From Peribacillus acanthi (lineage in GTDB: Bacteria > Bacillota > Bacilli > Bacillales > DSM-1321), in NCBI RefSeq assembly GCF_003073175.1, contig NZ_QBBX01000018.1:432-64431 (forward strand): DNA of 64,000 nt, in the 5' to 3' direction. Under the pieces are notes generated by a model. It was not told where the DNA came from. It made no database searches and was given only the letters and a program-made list of their open reading frames with translations. Positions 8,387 through 17,178 of this stretch are shown piece by piece. A program made the translations under genes and the position numbers. Numbering within the stretch: the stretch's first letter is position 1; every line of letters starts with the position of its first letter.

Positions 8387-8896
8387 GACAAACACAAAAT
8401 TCCGACAATAAAAAAAATCACGTCAATTGTCAAAGAAAATTCTAAAGGCTTTGAGTTCGGCTATGTTCGAGAAAAAAAGAATAGGAAAAACAACTTGTCG
8501 ATCCTATTTCATTAAGATAATTAAAAGTAAATCGATTAACAAAAGCATCGATGTTATCATCGATGCTTTTCATTTTTTTATTAAGGATTACTTTTTTCTA
8601 CTCTTTCATAAGAAACATCTATGACCAGGTATTTTATTCATTGATAAAGTTACCACTATTTATCTTAATCTTATTAAAATTTTATTTAATGGTTTAATCG
8701 CTAGTTATTCCTCAATAATCTGGCCAGTTTGTTGTAATACATTTGTATTAACCAAAAAATTTTTCTTCTTATTGTATTAAAGATAATGAACCACTTAGTA
8801 GAATAATGAAACTAAAATCCGATGTGTATTGAAGTAGAAAATTGCACTTTATGTGCTGACTAAACTTTTCCAAATATAGTATAATTAATCTAAAAA
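8387..8896. other. Non-coding end region of the element
   Basis: About 500 bases between the SEFIR gene and the spoVR junction. They hold the hairpin at 8541-8579 and otherwise AT-rich sequence without a convincing gene. A 65-codon frame at 8427-8624 runs through the hairpin and is not accepted. Recombinase binding sequence next to the junction would lie at the right end of this stretch. Confidence 0.6.
8541..8579 (+). terminator. Terminator after the SEFIR gene
   Basis: A near-perfect stem AAAAGCATCGATG / CATCGATGCTTTT with a 4-base loop, followed by CATTTTTTT. It lies 155 bases after the SEFIR stop. Confidence 0.75.
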
Positions 8897-9703
8897 CTAA
8901 GCGCCTTTGAGATACGAAGCCCAGCCTTCGTTCATGATTTTAGTTTCCAGCTGGGGCCAAAAATACAGCATTTCATCACGCATCATCGTAAGGATGTCCC
9001 GCTGCCAATCTGTCATATCTCTGCTGTATTGTTCAATAAATAACATAATATCCTTTTCTGGCTGAGGCGGGAATTTCTTCTTTTTCTTTTCAGGCTTCTT
9101 CTCTTCCTTCTTCTCCAGATTCCAAAGATCATCATATGGAGTGGAAGATTGTTTGACATCTGCTTCTTCTAAATCATCTACACTCCAAGAAAGCTTTGGT
9201 CGAACCAAAGAAGGATCAATATGTTCTTCTATTGCTAAGACAGCATCGAGGAATGATTCAACCTCTTGCTTCCCGTAGAGAATTTCATATTGGCGAATAC
9301 GATCAGCCGTTGCAGCCATACTCTCTACCATATCCCGTTTTGTATTGCTGAATCTCACATTATTTTTAAAGAAGTCACAGTGCGCCAAAACATGGGCAAC
9401 AATTAATTTGTTTTGAATCAATGAGTTGGAATCCAATAGGAAGGCATAGCAAGGATCTGAGTTGATAACCAGTTCGTAAATCTTACTTAATCCAAGGTCA
9501 TAATGAAGCTTCATCTTATGAAATTGCTTACCAAAACTCCAGTGGGAAAAGCGTGTCGGCATCCCGTATGCCCCAAACGTGTAAATAATTTCACTTGGAC
9601 AAATCTCATAGCGCATCGGATAAAAATCAAGCCCAAATCCCTTTGCAATCTCCGTAATTTCTGCAATTGCATATTCTAAGGCCTTTTGTTCAGAAGCTCT
9701 CAT
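8897..9703 (-). CDS. spoVR: SpoVR, N-terminal part, interrupted by an element
   Basis: SpoVR is a mother-cell sporulation protein linked to cortex formation and to PrkA and YhbH. The 268 codons here start [13 protein letters not shown] and contain conserved SpoVR blocks ([59 protein letters not shown]). The family is about 470 residues long; the frame stops after NEGWASY plus four element-derived residues, so about 200 C-terminal residues are missing. AAGGGGGAG precedes the ATG and a good sigma-E promoter lies upstream, so the control region looks unharmed. Either the gene is dead, or it is rebuilt by excision during sporulation, as for sigK with skin. Confidence 0.92.
   Translation of the reverse strand: MRASEQKALEYAIAEITEIAKGFGLDFYPMRYEICPSEIIYTFGAYGMPTRFSHWSFGKQFHKMKLHYDLGLSKIYELVINSDPCYAFLLDSNSLIQNKLIVAHVLAHCDFFKNNVRFSNTKRDMVESMAATADRIRQYEILYGKQEVESFLDAVLAIEEHIDPSLVRPKLSWSVDDLEEADVKQSSTPYDDLWNLEKKEEKKPEKKKKKFPPQPEKDIMLFIEQYSRDMTDWQRDILTMMRDEMLYFWPQLETKIMNEGWASYLKGA
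8900..8930. other. Probable attachment-site junction in spoVR
   Basis: On the minus strand the codons for NEGWASY (ending at 8912) match the conserved SpoVR sequence, in which this run is followed by WHQR. Here it is followed by LKGA and a stop. The change from gene to element therefore falls at or just left of 8912, and the crossover core should be within the last conserved bases, around GCTTCGTAT. The exact core cannot be fixed without the other junction. Confidence 0.65.
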
Positions 9704-9733
9704 GTCCCTCTCCCCCTTCTACCTCTTATCCTC

Positions 9734-9761
9734 AATGTATGAAAAAAACAGGCGAAAATGA
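9734..9761 (-). promoter_or_regulatory. Sigma-E promoter of spoVR
   Basis: On the minus strand TCATTTT (9761-9755) and CATACATT (9741-9734) are separated by 13 bases. The -10 fits the sigma-E consensus fully; the -35 has one or two mismatches. It lies about 30 bases before the spoVR start. Mother-cell expression of spoVR is known in B. subtilis. Confidence 0.7.
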
Positions 9762-9910
9762 CGTATAGAGGCAAAATTGCTGATGTCAGTACTGTCAAAA
9801 AATCGTCACATACTACATAGAAATTACTCCCATTCGTCGATTCGTATTATTCAACGGCTTCATAATTCGATAGAATAAGTAGGACTCAGACAATATTAGG
9901 AGCGATTCCT

Positions 9911-10999
9911 TTGAACAGACATATTACTTTATTAGAAGAGGCAGGAAGGTTTATTAATACCTGCTATACAGAACTAAACAAATCAGACGATGAAAAAAAA
10001 CAGCGTTATCATGAAATATATGAAGAAATCATGAAGACAGACTCTTACACACATACCTTAGAGGAATTAATGCACGGAGCAAAAATGGCGTGGAGAAACA
10101 GCAACCGTTGTATAGGCCGTTTATTCTGGTCATCCCTTCATGTAATTGACCGTAGAGATGTGAAAAATGATCTCGAGGTTCGTGATGCTCTTTTCCATCA
10201 TATCGATTATGCGACTAATAATGGAAAGCTCATCCCCACCATCACTATTTTCCCTGCTGAAAAAAACGGAGAACAAACCGTAAAGATTTGGAATCACCAA
10301 TTACTGCGTTATGCAGGATATGAAACTCACGAAGGCATTATAGGGGATACAGCTTCATTGGCTTTTACTAAGGTATGTCAGGATTTAGGTTGGATGGGGA
10401 ACGGAACCGATTTTGACGTTTTGCCATTAGTATTTCAAACGAATGGACATGCTCCCAAATTTTACGAAATCCCTTCGAGGATCATAAAAGAAGTCCCTCT
10501 TACTCATCCCGAACTAGAAACCTTTTCAGAATTAGGGTTAAAATGGTACGCTGTGCCTATCATATCAGACATGAAGTTGGAAATAGGGGGCATTACCTAT
10601 AATGCTGCTCCATTCAATGGCTGGTATATGGGAACAGAGATTGGAGCGAGGAACTTGGCAGATGTGTACCGTTACAATATGTTACCTCGGGTAGCAGATA
10701 TTTTCGGTATGGATACAAGCCTTAATTCAACGTTGTGGAAAGATAAAGCATTAATTGAATTGAATATTGCTGTCCTACATTCCTTTAAAAGTGCAGGTGT
10801 AAGCATTGTGGATCATCATACTGCCGCCCAACAGTTTAAACTTTTTGAAGAAAAAGAAGCTGAACAGGAGAGGAAAGTAACAGGTGATTGGACATGGCTG
10901 ATTCCTCCCTTGTCCCCTGCTGCAACTCATATATTTCATAAGCCATATAAAAATGAAAAAGTCACCCCTAATTACTTTTATCAAAAAAAGCCATATTGA
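9911..10999 (+). CDS. nos: Nitric oxide synthase oxygenase
   Basis: A 362-residue bacterial NOS that makes nitric oxide and citrulline from arginine using electrons from general flavodoxin/reductase partners. The heme thiolate is Cys67 in [13 protein letters not shown]; the arginine-binding glutamate lies in [13 protein letters not shown]; the pterin-side region [13 protein letters not shown] is intact. There is no N-terminal hook or reductase domain, as is normal for Bacillus enzymes (yflM). The TTG start follows AGGAGCG. It is a single gene ending in a strong hairpin. Known roles are protection from oxidative stress and antibiotics. Confidence 0.96.
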   Translation: MNRHITLLEEAGRFINTCYTELNKSDDEKKQRYHEIYEEIMKTDSYTHTLEELMHGAKMAWRNSNRCIGRLFWSSLHVIDRRDVKNDLEVRDALFHHIDYATNNGKLIPTITIFPAEKNGEQTVKIWNHQLLRYAGYETHEGIIGDTASLAFTKVCQDLGWMGNGTDFDVLPLVFQTNGHAPKFYEIPSRIIKEVPLTHPELETFSELGLKWYAVPIISDMKLEIGGITYNAAPFNGWYMGTEIGARNLADVYRYNMLPRVADIFGMDTSLNSTLWKDKALIELNIAVLHSFKSAGVSIVDHHTAAQQFKLFEEKEAEQERKVTGDWTWLIPPLSPAATHIFHKPYKNEKVTPNYFYQKKPY

Positions 11000-11034
11000 T
11001 AGAAATCTTGGCTATCTTTACGTTTTTCAAGTAT

Positions 11035-11075
11035 AAGAAAAGGGATGCCTAATGATTCAGGCATCCCTTTTCTTG
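11035..11075. terminator. Terminator between nos and the ycgQ-like gene
   Basis: Stem AAGAAAAGGGATGCCT / AGGCATCCCTTTTCTT with an 8-base loop. It can serve both convergent genes. Confidence 0.85.
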
Positions 11076-11080
11076 TTCTA

Positions 11081-12061
11081 CTATATTAATTTTACAACAA
11101 TCGGATAAACATAAGGCTGTTTAGGTTCTTTAGTTGTCTTCCATTTTTCCACCTGGATAATGGGAAGGTCCATTTCACCATACCGCCCCAATTTAATAAC
11201 CCCTTCTGCTTCTACCCATGTATCGGGCTTCAAACCATCCGCTTCATCAAATTCCGTCAAAAACCCTATTACACTGGCATCCGCAACACAATGGGTGACG
11301 AGGAATCGTGAAAGTACTAATTGATTGGAACTAAATCCTTCTTCTTTATAGACGAAACCTTTGAGCTTTATCCTCTTTCCTTCAAATGGTTTTAAGTCTT
11401 GAGAAATCAACTCATAATACGTGGAAAACAGGTCATCTTTCATATCAATAAAAGACTGTTTCTGTAGCTCCGCTTGCAACTTTTCAAATTTCTCCTCAGA
11501 CATTTCCTCTTCATTAAAGGAAAGGTCTGGGCCGTGTTCTCCTGGTAGAGATTGTTCATCCAAGTCTGCTGCTATATCTTCTTCTATATCTTCTTCTTTT
11601 CCTTCAGTATTTTCCTCTTCCGATAAATCTCCTTCAGGAGAAGTTTTTTCTGTCTCAGCAGGCTTTTGGGACTCCCTTGCCAATAGAGCCCCTCCCTTAC
11701 TTTGCGCCATAGACGCATCTAACGTTTTTGCAGGAAGTAAGAAACCTGTAATTAATGGAAGTAAGATGATTGCATATGATACTAGTTTTTTATAAGTAAA
11801 CGGCGTGTGTCCATGATCATGATGACATGCATCACCATGGTCACAGGTTTGTACGTGGTGTTCTTGTATTTTCCCTTCCCATACCCTTGTCAGTTGGACA
11901 ATAAAAAGGAGGAAGAAAATCAATGCAGCAATTTTACTTAACCCTTCATACTTTGGATTGATGTATTTATCAATTTCACCCTGCCAGTGTAAGGACATTA
12001 TGAATCCTGAAAAAGCTAGGATAATAAACGCTCGAAACGCTTGTTGAAATGAAAATTTCAT
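11081..12061 (-). CDS. ycgQ: TIGR03943-type membrane protein (YcgQ-like)
   Basis: A 326-residue protein with two N-terminal membrane helices (residues 9-25, 40-60), a histidine-rich cytoplasmic/exposed loop (DHGDACHHDHGHT, about 73-86), a third helix, an acidic low-complexity linker (EEENTEGKEEDIEEDIA) and a C-terminal OB-like domain (KRIKLKGFVYKEEGF, LVTHCVADASVIGF). The family always pairs with a YcgR-type permease, which lies 16 bases upstream here. The histidine cluster and the Zur box before the operon point to a zinc-related function, possibly metal delivery. The precise reaction is unknown. Confidence 0.85.
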   Translation of the reverse strand: MKFSFQQAFRAFIILAFSGFIMSLHWQGEIDKYINPKYEGLSKIAALIFFLLFIVQLTRVWEGKIQEHHVQTCDHGDACHHDHGHTPFTYKKLVSYAIILLPLITGFLLPAKTLDASMAQSKGGALLARESQKPAETEKTSPEGDLSEEENTEGKEEDIEEDIAADLDEQSLPGEHGPDLSFNEEEMSEEKFEKLQAELQKQSFIDMKDDLFSTYYELISQDLKPFEGKRIKLKGFVYKEEGFSSNQLVLSRFLVTHCVADASVIGFLTEFDEADGLKPDTWVEAEGVIKLGRYGEMDLPIIQVEKWKTTKEPKQPYVYPIVVKLI

Positions 12062-12077
12062 CTAGTTTCCCTCCCCT

Positions 12078-13082
12078 CTATAATCCAAGGATAACCTTGC
12101 TGACTAACATACCGATAAAGACCGTCATGGTGATGACCATTAATAACACTATTACAAATTTTGTCCTAAATACACTAAGCATCATAATAGTATTCTTCAA
12201 ATCAAGCATAGGACCGTAAATAAGAAATCCTAGTATAGCAGTGGTTGGGAATACACTTTTAAATAAAGCTCCAATAAAAGCATCCGCTTCGGAGCATAAA
12301 GATAAAAAGTACGCTAATCCCATCATAACAAGAAGGCTAGAGACCGTTCCATCCCCAGCTTCTAACAATGCTTTTGTCGATCCATACGTTTGAAGTAGAG
12401 CTGCAAGAAAAGCCCCAAAAATCAAATATCTTCCCATATCAAAGAACTCATCAATCGAATGCTTAAGCATGTCCCAAAATTTATTTAAAAATGTTTGATG
12501 ATCATGAGCATGTTCATGATTAGTTATGGAGTTTTCATTCTTTAATTGATTGCCTTTAATGAACCAAGCAATGACCAAAGCAATGATTATGCTGAATAAA
12601 AACCCTAACCCCATACGTAATATAGCCATTTTAAGGTCGTTACCAAATGCCATATATGTGGAATAGATTACGATAGGATTAATAAGAGGTCCCGTTAATA
12701 AAAATCCAATTCCTGCGTATAGCGGGACACCTTTTTTAATCAGTCTACGGACAATGGGGACTATGCCACATTCACATGCTGGAAATAATGCACCAATAAC
12801 GCAGCTCATGATTACAGCAAGGTATTTGTTTTTAGGAATCCACTTTTGGATATGTTCTTCTCTCACAAAAATCTGAATGAAGCCAGCTATAAGGACTCCA
12901 ATAAGCACGAAAGGCAATGCCTCAATTAAAATACTAATGAAAACGGTATTCATTTGAAGAATCTTAGGTGATGCATTTACTGAATCACCTAAGACATTTC
13001 CAAAAGAAAATAAATAGATCGCTAAACAAATCAAAAAAATACCTGTTATATCCACAATATGAGATCGAATAATACGAAACAC
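12078..13082 (-). CDS. ycgR: YcgR-type permease (DUF318 family)
   Basis: A 334-residue polytopic membrane protein with about eight helices. Family marks include PACECGIVPIVRRLIKKGVP, TGPLINPIVIYSTY and CSEADAFIGALF. A histidine motif (NHEHAHDHQ, about 188-196) lies in the central loop. It is first in a two-gene operon with the ycgQ-like gene, and a Zur-box-like palindrome lies 74 bases upstream of the start. This suggests expression under zinc limitation and a role in zinc movement or zinc-protein maturation. The family function is not firmly established. Confidence 0.87.
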   Translation of the reverse strand: MFRIIRSHIVDITGIFLICLAIYLFSFGNVLGDSVNASPKILQMNTVFISILIEALPFVLIGVLIAGFIQIFVREEHIQKWIPKNKYLAVIMSCVIGALFPACECGIVPIVRRLIKKGVPLYAGIGFLLTGPLINPIVIYSTYMAFGNDLKMAILRMGLGFLFSIIIALVIAWFIKGNQLKNENSITNHEHAHDHQTFLNKFWDMLKHSIDEFFDMGRYLIFGAFLAALLQTYGSTKALLEAGDGTVSSLLVMMGLAYFLSLCSEADAFIGALFKSVFPTTAILGFLIYGPMLDLKNTIMMLSVFRTKFVIVLLMVITMTVFIGMLVSKVILGL

Positions 13083-13155
13083 GACAGCCTCCTCAATTGA
13101 TACATAAAATAATTTTTAAATTGAACTATCTAGAAGTGTTTTACCAAAAATATTA

Positions 13156-13170
13156 TCGTAACCATTACGA
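13156..13170. promoter_or_regulatory. Zur-box-like operator
   Basis: TCGTAACCATTACGA is a 7-1-7 palindrome with a single mismatch between its arms, and a TTT follows on the right as in the B. subtilis Zur consensus (AAATCGTAATNATTACGATTT). It lies in the upstream region of the ycgRQ operon. Confidence 0.65.
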
Positions 13171-13215
13171 TTTGTAAATTATATTCTTTTTTTACCAATT
13201 GATTCATCGTGCTTA

Positions 13216-13244
13216 TCATGTAATAGAAAAAATCCTCATACAAT
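13216..13244 (+). promoter_or_regulatory. Sigma-E promoter of the sleL-like gene
   Basis: TCATGTA (13216-13222), a 14-base spacer and CATACAAT (13237-13244). The -10 is a perfect sigma-E match, the -35 has two mismatches. It lies 29 bases before the start codon; yaaH of B. subtilis is a sigma-E gene. Confidence 0.7.
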
Positions 13245-13273
13245 GATTATAACGTAATTTAAGGAGGGAAAAC

Positions 13274-14560
13274 ATGCAAATACACGTGGTACAGCCTGGT
13301 CAATCTTTGTATAGTATTGCACAAGGTTATGGGGTGACTGCTGAGCAAATTATTCGCTCAAATGAACTCCAGACTCCTAACGAATTAGTCGTTGGGCAAA
13401 CGATTGTCATTCCGATTACAGGAAGTTATTATTGGGTCCAGCCAGGAGATAGCCTCTGGTCCATTGCCCGAAAGTTTGGAATATCTGCACAAACTCTTGC
13501 CAGTGTGAATCGTCTTTCACCCTCTACGCCCTTACAAGTAGGTTTTCGAATGTACATCCCTCCGACAAGAAGAGTACAGGGCGAGTTTAATGGATATATT
13601 GAACCGAGAGGCAATACCGTTTCAAAAGAATTAGAGGAAAGTGCAAGAGAAAACGCACATTATCTAACCTATTTGGCCCCTTTTAGTTTCCAAGCATTAA
13701 GGGATGGCTCACTAAAAGAACCACTTTTAAACAATTTTCCTGAAATCGCTAGACAAAACCAAGTAGTTTTGATGATGGTCATCACCAATCAGGAAAACGA
13801 TCAATTTAGTGATGAATTAGGTCGTATTTTATTAAATGATATGAACATCCAAAACAAATTTTTAGATAATATAGAAGCTACTGCTCAAAAGTATGGCTTC
13901 AAAGATATTCATTTAGACTTTGAATATCTGCGCCCTGCCGATCGAGAGGCATATAATGCGTTTTTAAGAAAAGCGAAAAGTAGGTTTTCACAGCAAGGCT
14001 GGCTATTATCCACAGCATTGGCTCCAAAAACAAGTTCCGATCAAAAAGGAAAATGGTACGAAGGGCATGATTACAAGGCACATGGAGAAATCGTGGATTT
14101 CGTGGTCATCATGACCTATGAATGGGGCTATAGTGGTGGACCAGCCATGGCAGTTTCTCCAATCGGACCAGTCCGAGATGTTTTAACCTATGCAGTCAGC
14201 GAGATGCCAGCTTCAAAAATTATGATGGGTCAAAACCTTTATGGGTACGACTGGACACTTCCATTTAAACCTGGTACGGTTGCAAAAGCTGTAAGTCCAC
14301 AGCAGGCGATACAGATTGCTAGAGAAAATAATGTAGCCATTTCATACGATTACAAGGCTCAAGCTCCGTTTTTTAAATATACAGCTAAGGATGGGAAACA
14401 GCATGAAGTATGGTTCGAAGACGCAAGATCCATCCAGGCCAAATTCAATTTAATAAAAGAGTTAGGGTTACGGGGGATGAGTTATTGGAAGCTTGGTCTA
14501 TCCTTCCCTCAAAACTGGGCGTTGCTCGAGTACAATTTTAATGTGGTAAAAAGAGCGTAA
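13274..14560 (+). CDS. sleL: Spore cortex-lytic glycosylase, LysM-GH18 (SleL/YaaH-like)
   Basis: A 428-residue protein with two LysM peptidoglycan-binding repeats (residues 2-46 and 52-97: VVQPGQSLYSIAQGYGV and WVQPGDSLWSIARKFGI) and a glycoside hydrolase family 18 barrel from about 110. The catalytic motif DIHLDFEYLRP carries the DxxDxE residues. SleL/YaaH is an N-acetylglucosaminidase acting on cortex with muramic-delta-lactam during germination and is deposited by the mother cell. AAGGAGG precedes the ATG and the upstream promoter is of the sigma-E type. No signal peptide, as usual for this spore enzyme. Confidence 0.93.
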   Translation: MQIHVVQPGQSLYSIAQGYGVTAEQIIRSNELQTPNELVVGQTIVIPITGSYYWVQPGDSLWSIARKFGISAQTLASVNRLSPSTPLQVGFRMYIPPTRRVQGEFNGYIEPRGNTVSKELEESARENAHYLTYLAPFSFQALRDGSLKEPLLNNFPEIARQNQVVLMMVITNQENDQFSDELGRILLNDMNIQNKFLDNIEATAQKYGFKDIHLDFEYLRPADREAYNAFLRKAKSRFSQQGWLLSTALAPKTSSDQKGKWYEGHDYKAHGEIVDFVVIMTYEWGYSGGPAMAVSPIGPVRDVLTYAVSEMPASKIMMGQNLYGYDWTLPFKPGTVAKAVSPQQAIQIARENNVAISYDYKAQAPFFKYTAKDGKQHEVWFEDARSIQAKFNLIKELGLRGMSYWKLGLSFPQNWALLEYNFNVVKRA

Positions 14561-14576
14561 TAGGCTAAAAATAATA

Positions 14577-14628
14577 AACTTCCATCAACTAAGGGACAAT
14601 TAAATCCTAAATTGATGGAAGTTTCACT
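14577..14628 (+). terminator. Terminator of the sleL-like gene
   Basis: Stem AAACTTCCATCAA / TTGATGGAAGTTT with a 22-base loop, then CACTTTTATTG. It lies just after the stop at 14560. Confidence 0.7.
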
Positions 14629-14810
14629 TTTATTGAAAATGGCTTTATTTTATCTTTATAAACAAAAATAGCCCTTGAACTTTCACCTGTTAAATGGTAA
14701 AGTTAGAGGGTTACTGCATCTGTGTGAATAAACAGATTTATATATTTCCTACTTTATCATACAACACGAAATACCTTGTTGTCAAATTTTTTTTCAGGAG
14801 TGATGCCTTA

Positions 14811-17129
14811 ATGGAAAAAAAGCAAGATTGGATTGAAGAAACCAAACGGTTGCAACAAGTTTTAAATGCCATTGATCAACAAGTTTATCACCTATCTGGA
14901 AATCTAGGTGAAATCAAAGAAGATATTATTGATATGCGGAAAACTTTCTGGGATGATGTGACGGTCAATGTTGATAATTTTAACGAAATTATTGAAACTT
15001 ATCATAGCATTAAACAAAGGGCTGAACTATTAGCAGAACGAGAACGCAGCCATAAACATCATCAACTTAACCAAAAGCGATTAGAACATATTAAGTCCTC
15101 TCCTTATTTCGGAAGAATCGACTTTCAAGAAGATGGAGATTCCACTATAGAGGATATATACATTGGAATAGCTGCTCTCATGGATGAAAAGGGAGAGAAT
15201 TTTTTAATCCATGATTGGCGAGCGCCGATTTCTAGTATGTTCTATGATTATCCACTTGGAAAAGCCAAATTTGAAGCACCTGGCGGGACCATTACAGGTA
15301 ATCTCCTTTTAAAAAGGCAATACTTATTTAAAAACGGTAGCTTAAGAAGCATGTTTGATAGCAGTATCAGCATCGGGGATGAGCTCCTTAAAGAGGTCTT
15401 AGGGGATTCATCAAGTACAGCCATGAAAAATATCGTTGCCACCATTCAGAGGGAACAAAACGCGGTTATTCGTAATACAACTAGTAAGATGTTGGTTGTT
15501 CAAGGTGTAGCTGGTAGCGGCAAAACATCCGCTGCTCTTCAGAGGGTTGCATACCTCCTATATAGATATCGAAGTAAGTTGGATGCTGATCAAATCCTGT
15601 TGTTTTCTCCTAACTTGCTTTTCTCGAGCTATGTTTCAACTGTCCTGCCTGAGCTAGGAGAAGAAAATATGCAACAGCTGACGTACCAAGAATATGTAAA
15701 CAACCGACTTGGCAGCAGTTTTGAAATCGAAGGTCCTTTTTCTCAATTGGAAGAAATTCTAACTTCCCCAGCCAAAGCGGATGAACGTCTTACTTCTATA
15801 CGTATTAAAGCAAGTATGGATTTCCAAAAGCAATTGGATGAATTTATTCTCACTCTAAATAGTTCAGGCATACATTTCAAATCAATCTTATTTAGAGGTC
15901 AAACATTAATATCATCTATTGAAATCCTTAATTATTTTTATCAATCAAAGACTTCACTGCCGATTTCAGATCGATTACGAAATACAGCAAAATGGTTGTT
16001 GCGTAATTTAAAAAGACTAGAAGAACAAGCATTAAATGAAAATTGGGTACAGGAAGAAGTTGAATTACTCCAATCAGAAGATTACTTGGAAGCCTATAAA
16101 CATGTACAAAAACATCAACAAAATGATGATGACTTTGCTAATTATGACAATGAACAAATGTACTTGCACAAGATGGTTACAGAACGTGCCTTTAAACCAC
16201 TTTACTCTGCTGTAAAAAGCTTAAAATTTTTAAAGACAACCGAAATTTATTTTGATTTCTTGCGCTGGACATTTAACCTGCCCCCTCATCCTGAAAAATG
16301 GAAAAAAGCTTGCTTAGTTAGCATTGAGAAAATGAAAAATAGAATACTTCCATTTGAAGATACTGCCCCATATTTATACTTAATTGACCGATTAATCGGA
16401 AAAGTTTACCCGACACCAATCCGGCATTTGTTCATAGACGAAGCACAAGATTATTCTCCATTTCAATTTGCTTATTTTAGACAACTCTTCCCTGTTGCGC
16501 GAATGACAATTTTAGGGGACCGTAACCAAGCGATCTACGCACATAGTTTAAATAATGACTCCATTTTAAATGGTGACTTTTTTTCTTCAATAGAACATGA
16601 CGCAATAAACTTTTCTCGGACATATCGATCTACAAAACAAATTGTTAATGTAACAAAATGGATTATTGATGATGGAGAAAATATTGAACCTTTTAACCGA
16701 AATGGATTAATGCCTACATTAACTATCACAAATATAAATGATGAACATTCTAACGAAATCATTTCTTGTGTAGAAGAAATCAGAACTCACGGTCATGCCA
16801 CGATTGCTATCATCTGTAAGACCGTGCAAGAATGTAGAGAAGCCTATGGAGCATTAAAGGATAAACTGGATCTAATCTTAGTGGATCAAGAAGCACGTTC
16901 CTTTGATAAAGGAGTTATACTTTTACCTTCTTATATGGCTAAAGGAATAGAATTCGATGCAGTAATCATTTATGACGCATCTGAAGCAGTCTATGGAAAG
17001 GAATTTGAACGAAAATTGTTTTATACAGCTTGTACCCGTGCTATGCATGAATTACACGTGTTTAGCAGAAGTGCAATAACTCCTTTCTGGTCTAAAGTAC
17101 CTCAAGATAATTATATTTTGAAAAAATGA
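14811..17129 (+). CDS. helD: HelD-type helicase, RNA polymerase recycling factor
   Basis: A 772-residue UvrD/Rep-family ATPase. The N-terminal coiled coil (residues ~1-90) is the arm that enters the RNA polymerase channel. Walker A is VQGVAGSGKTSAA, the DEAQ motif is LFIDEAQDYSPFQ and later motifs are ILGDRNQAIYA, FSRTYRSTKQIVN and YTACTRAMHELHV. B. subtilis HelD (774 residues) removes stalled RNA polymerase from DNA. The start ATG at 14811 follows AGGAG; an in-frame extension to 14694 exists but has no ribosome binding site. Monocistronic, with a terminator on each side. Confidence 0.93.
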   Translation: MEKKQDWIEETKRLQQVLNAIDQQVYHLSGNLGEIKEDIIDMRKTFWDDVTVNVDNFNEIIETYHSIKQRAELLAERERSHKHHQLNQKRLEHIKSSPYFGRIDFQEDGDSTIEDIYIGIAALMDEKGENFLIHDWRAPISSMFYDYPLGKAKFEAPGGTITGNLLLKRQYLFKNGSLRSMFDSSISIGDELLKEVLGDSSSTAMKNIVATIQREQNAVIRNTTSKMLVVQGVAGSGKTSAALQRVAYLLYRYRSKLDADQILLFSPNLLFSSYVSTVLPELGEENMQQLTYQEYVNNRLGSSFEIEGPFSQLEEILTSPAKADERLTSIRIKASMDFQKQLDEFILTLNSSGIHFKSILFRGQTLISSIEILNYFYQSKTSLPISDRLRNTAKWLLRNLKRLEEQALNENWVQEEVELLQSEDYLEAYKHVQKHQQNDDDFANYDNEQMYLHKMVTERAFKPLYSAVKSLKFLKTTEIYFDFLRWTFNLPPHPEKWKKACLVSIEKMKNRILPFEDTAPYLYLIDRLIGKVYPTPIRHLFIDEAQDYSPFQFAYFRQLFPVARMTILGDRNQAIYAHSLNNDSILNGDFFSSIEHDAINFSRTYRSTKQIVNVTKWIIDDGENIEPFNRNGLMPTLTITNINDEHSNEIISCVEEIRTHGHATIAIICKTVQECREAYGALKDKLDLILVDQEARSFDKGVILLPSYMAKGIEFDAVIIYDASEAVYGKEFERKLFYTACTRAMHELHVFSRSAITPFWSKVPQDNYILKK

Positions 17130-17136
17130 TAATTAT

Positions 17137-17173
17137 AAAATGCCGGGATTTTCACCAAATTCCGGCATTTTTT
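17137..17173. terminator. Terminator between helD and the M14 peptidase gene
   Basis: Stem AAAATGCCGG / CCGGCATTTTTT around a 15-base loop; usable from both convergent genes. Confidence 0.85.
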
Positions 17174-17178
17174 CTGAT

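Larger units (their letters stand above)
1..8912. mobile_element. Right-hand part of an integrated element that splits spoVR
   Basis: Everything left of about 8912 replaces the expected 3' half of spoVR. The region carries three large serine recombinases, an XRE repressor, a 45-codon gene and likely defence genes (AAA/TOPRIM pair, SEFIR/TIR protein), and it is more AT-rich than the chromosomal genes to its right. The far end is outside the window, so total size is unknown but exceeds 8.9 kb. Seen directly: the break in spoVR and the gene content. Inference: all genes from 1 to 8912 belong to one element; nested elements are possible. Confidence 0.8.

Noticed and set aside
8427-8624. 65-codon frame after the SEFIR gene
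   Set aside because: It runs straight through the strong terminator hairpin at 8541-8579 and lacks a convincing start.
8897-9703. spoVR shortened by a sequencing or assembly error
   Set aside because: The loss of similarity is total after NEGWASY and the following 8.9 kb holds recombinase and cargo genes, so this is an insertion and not a frameshift.
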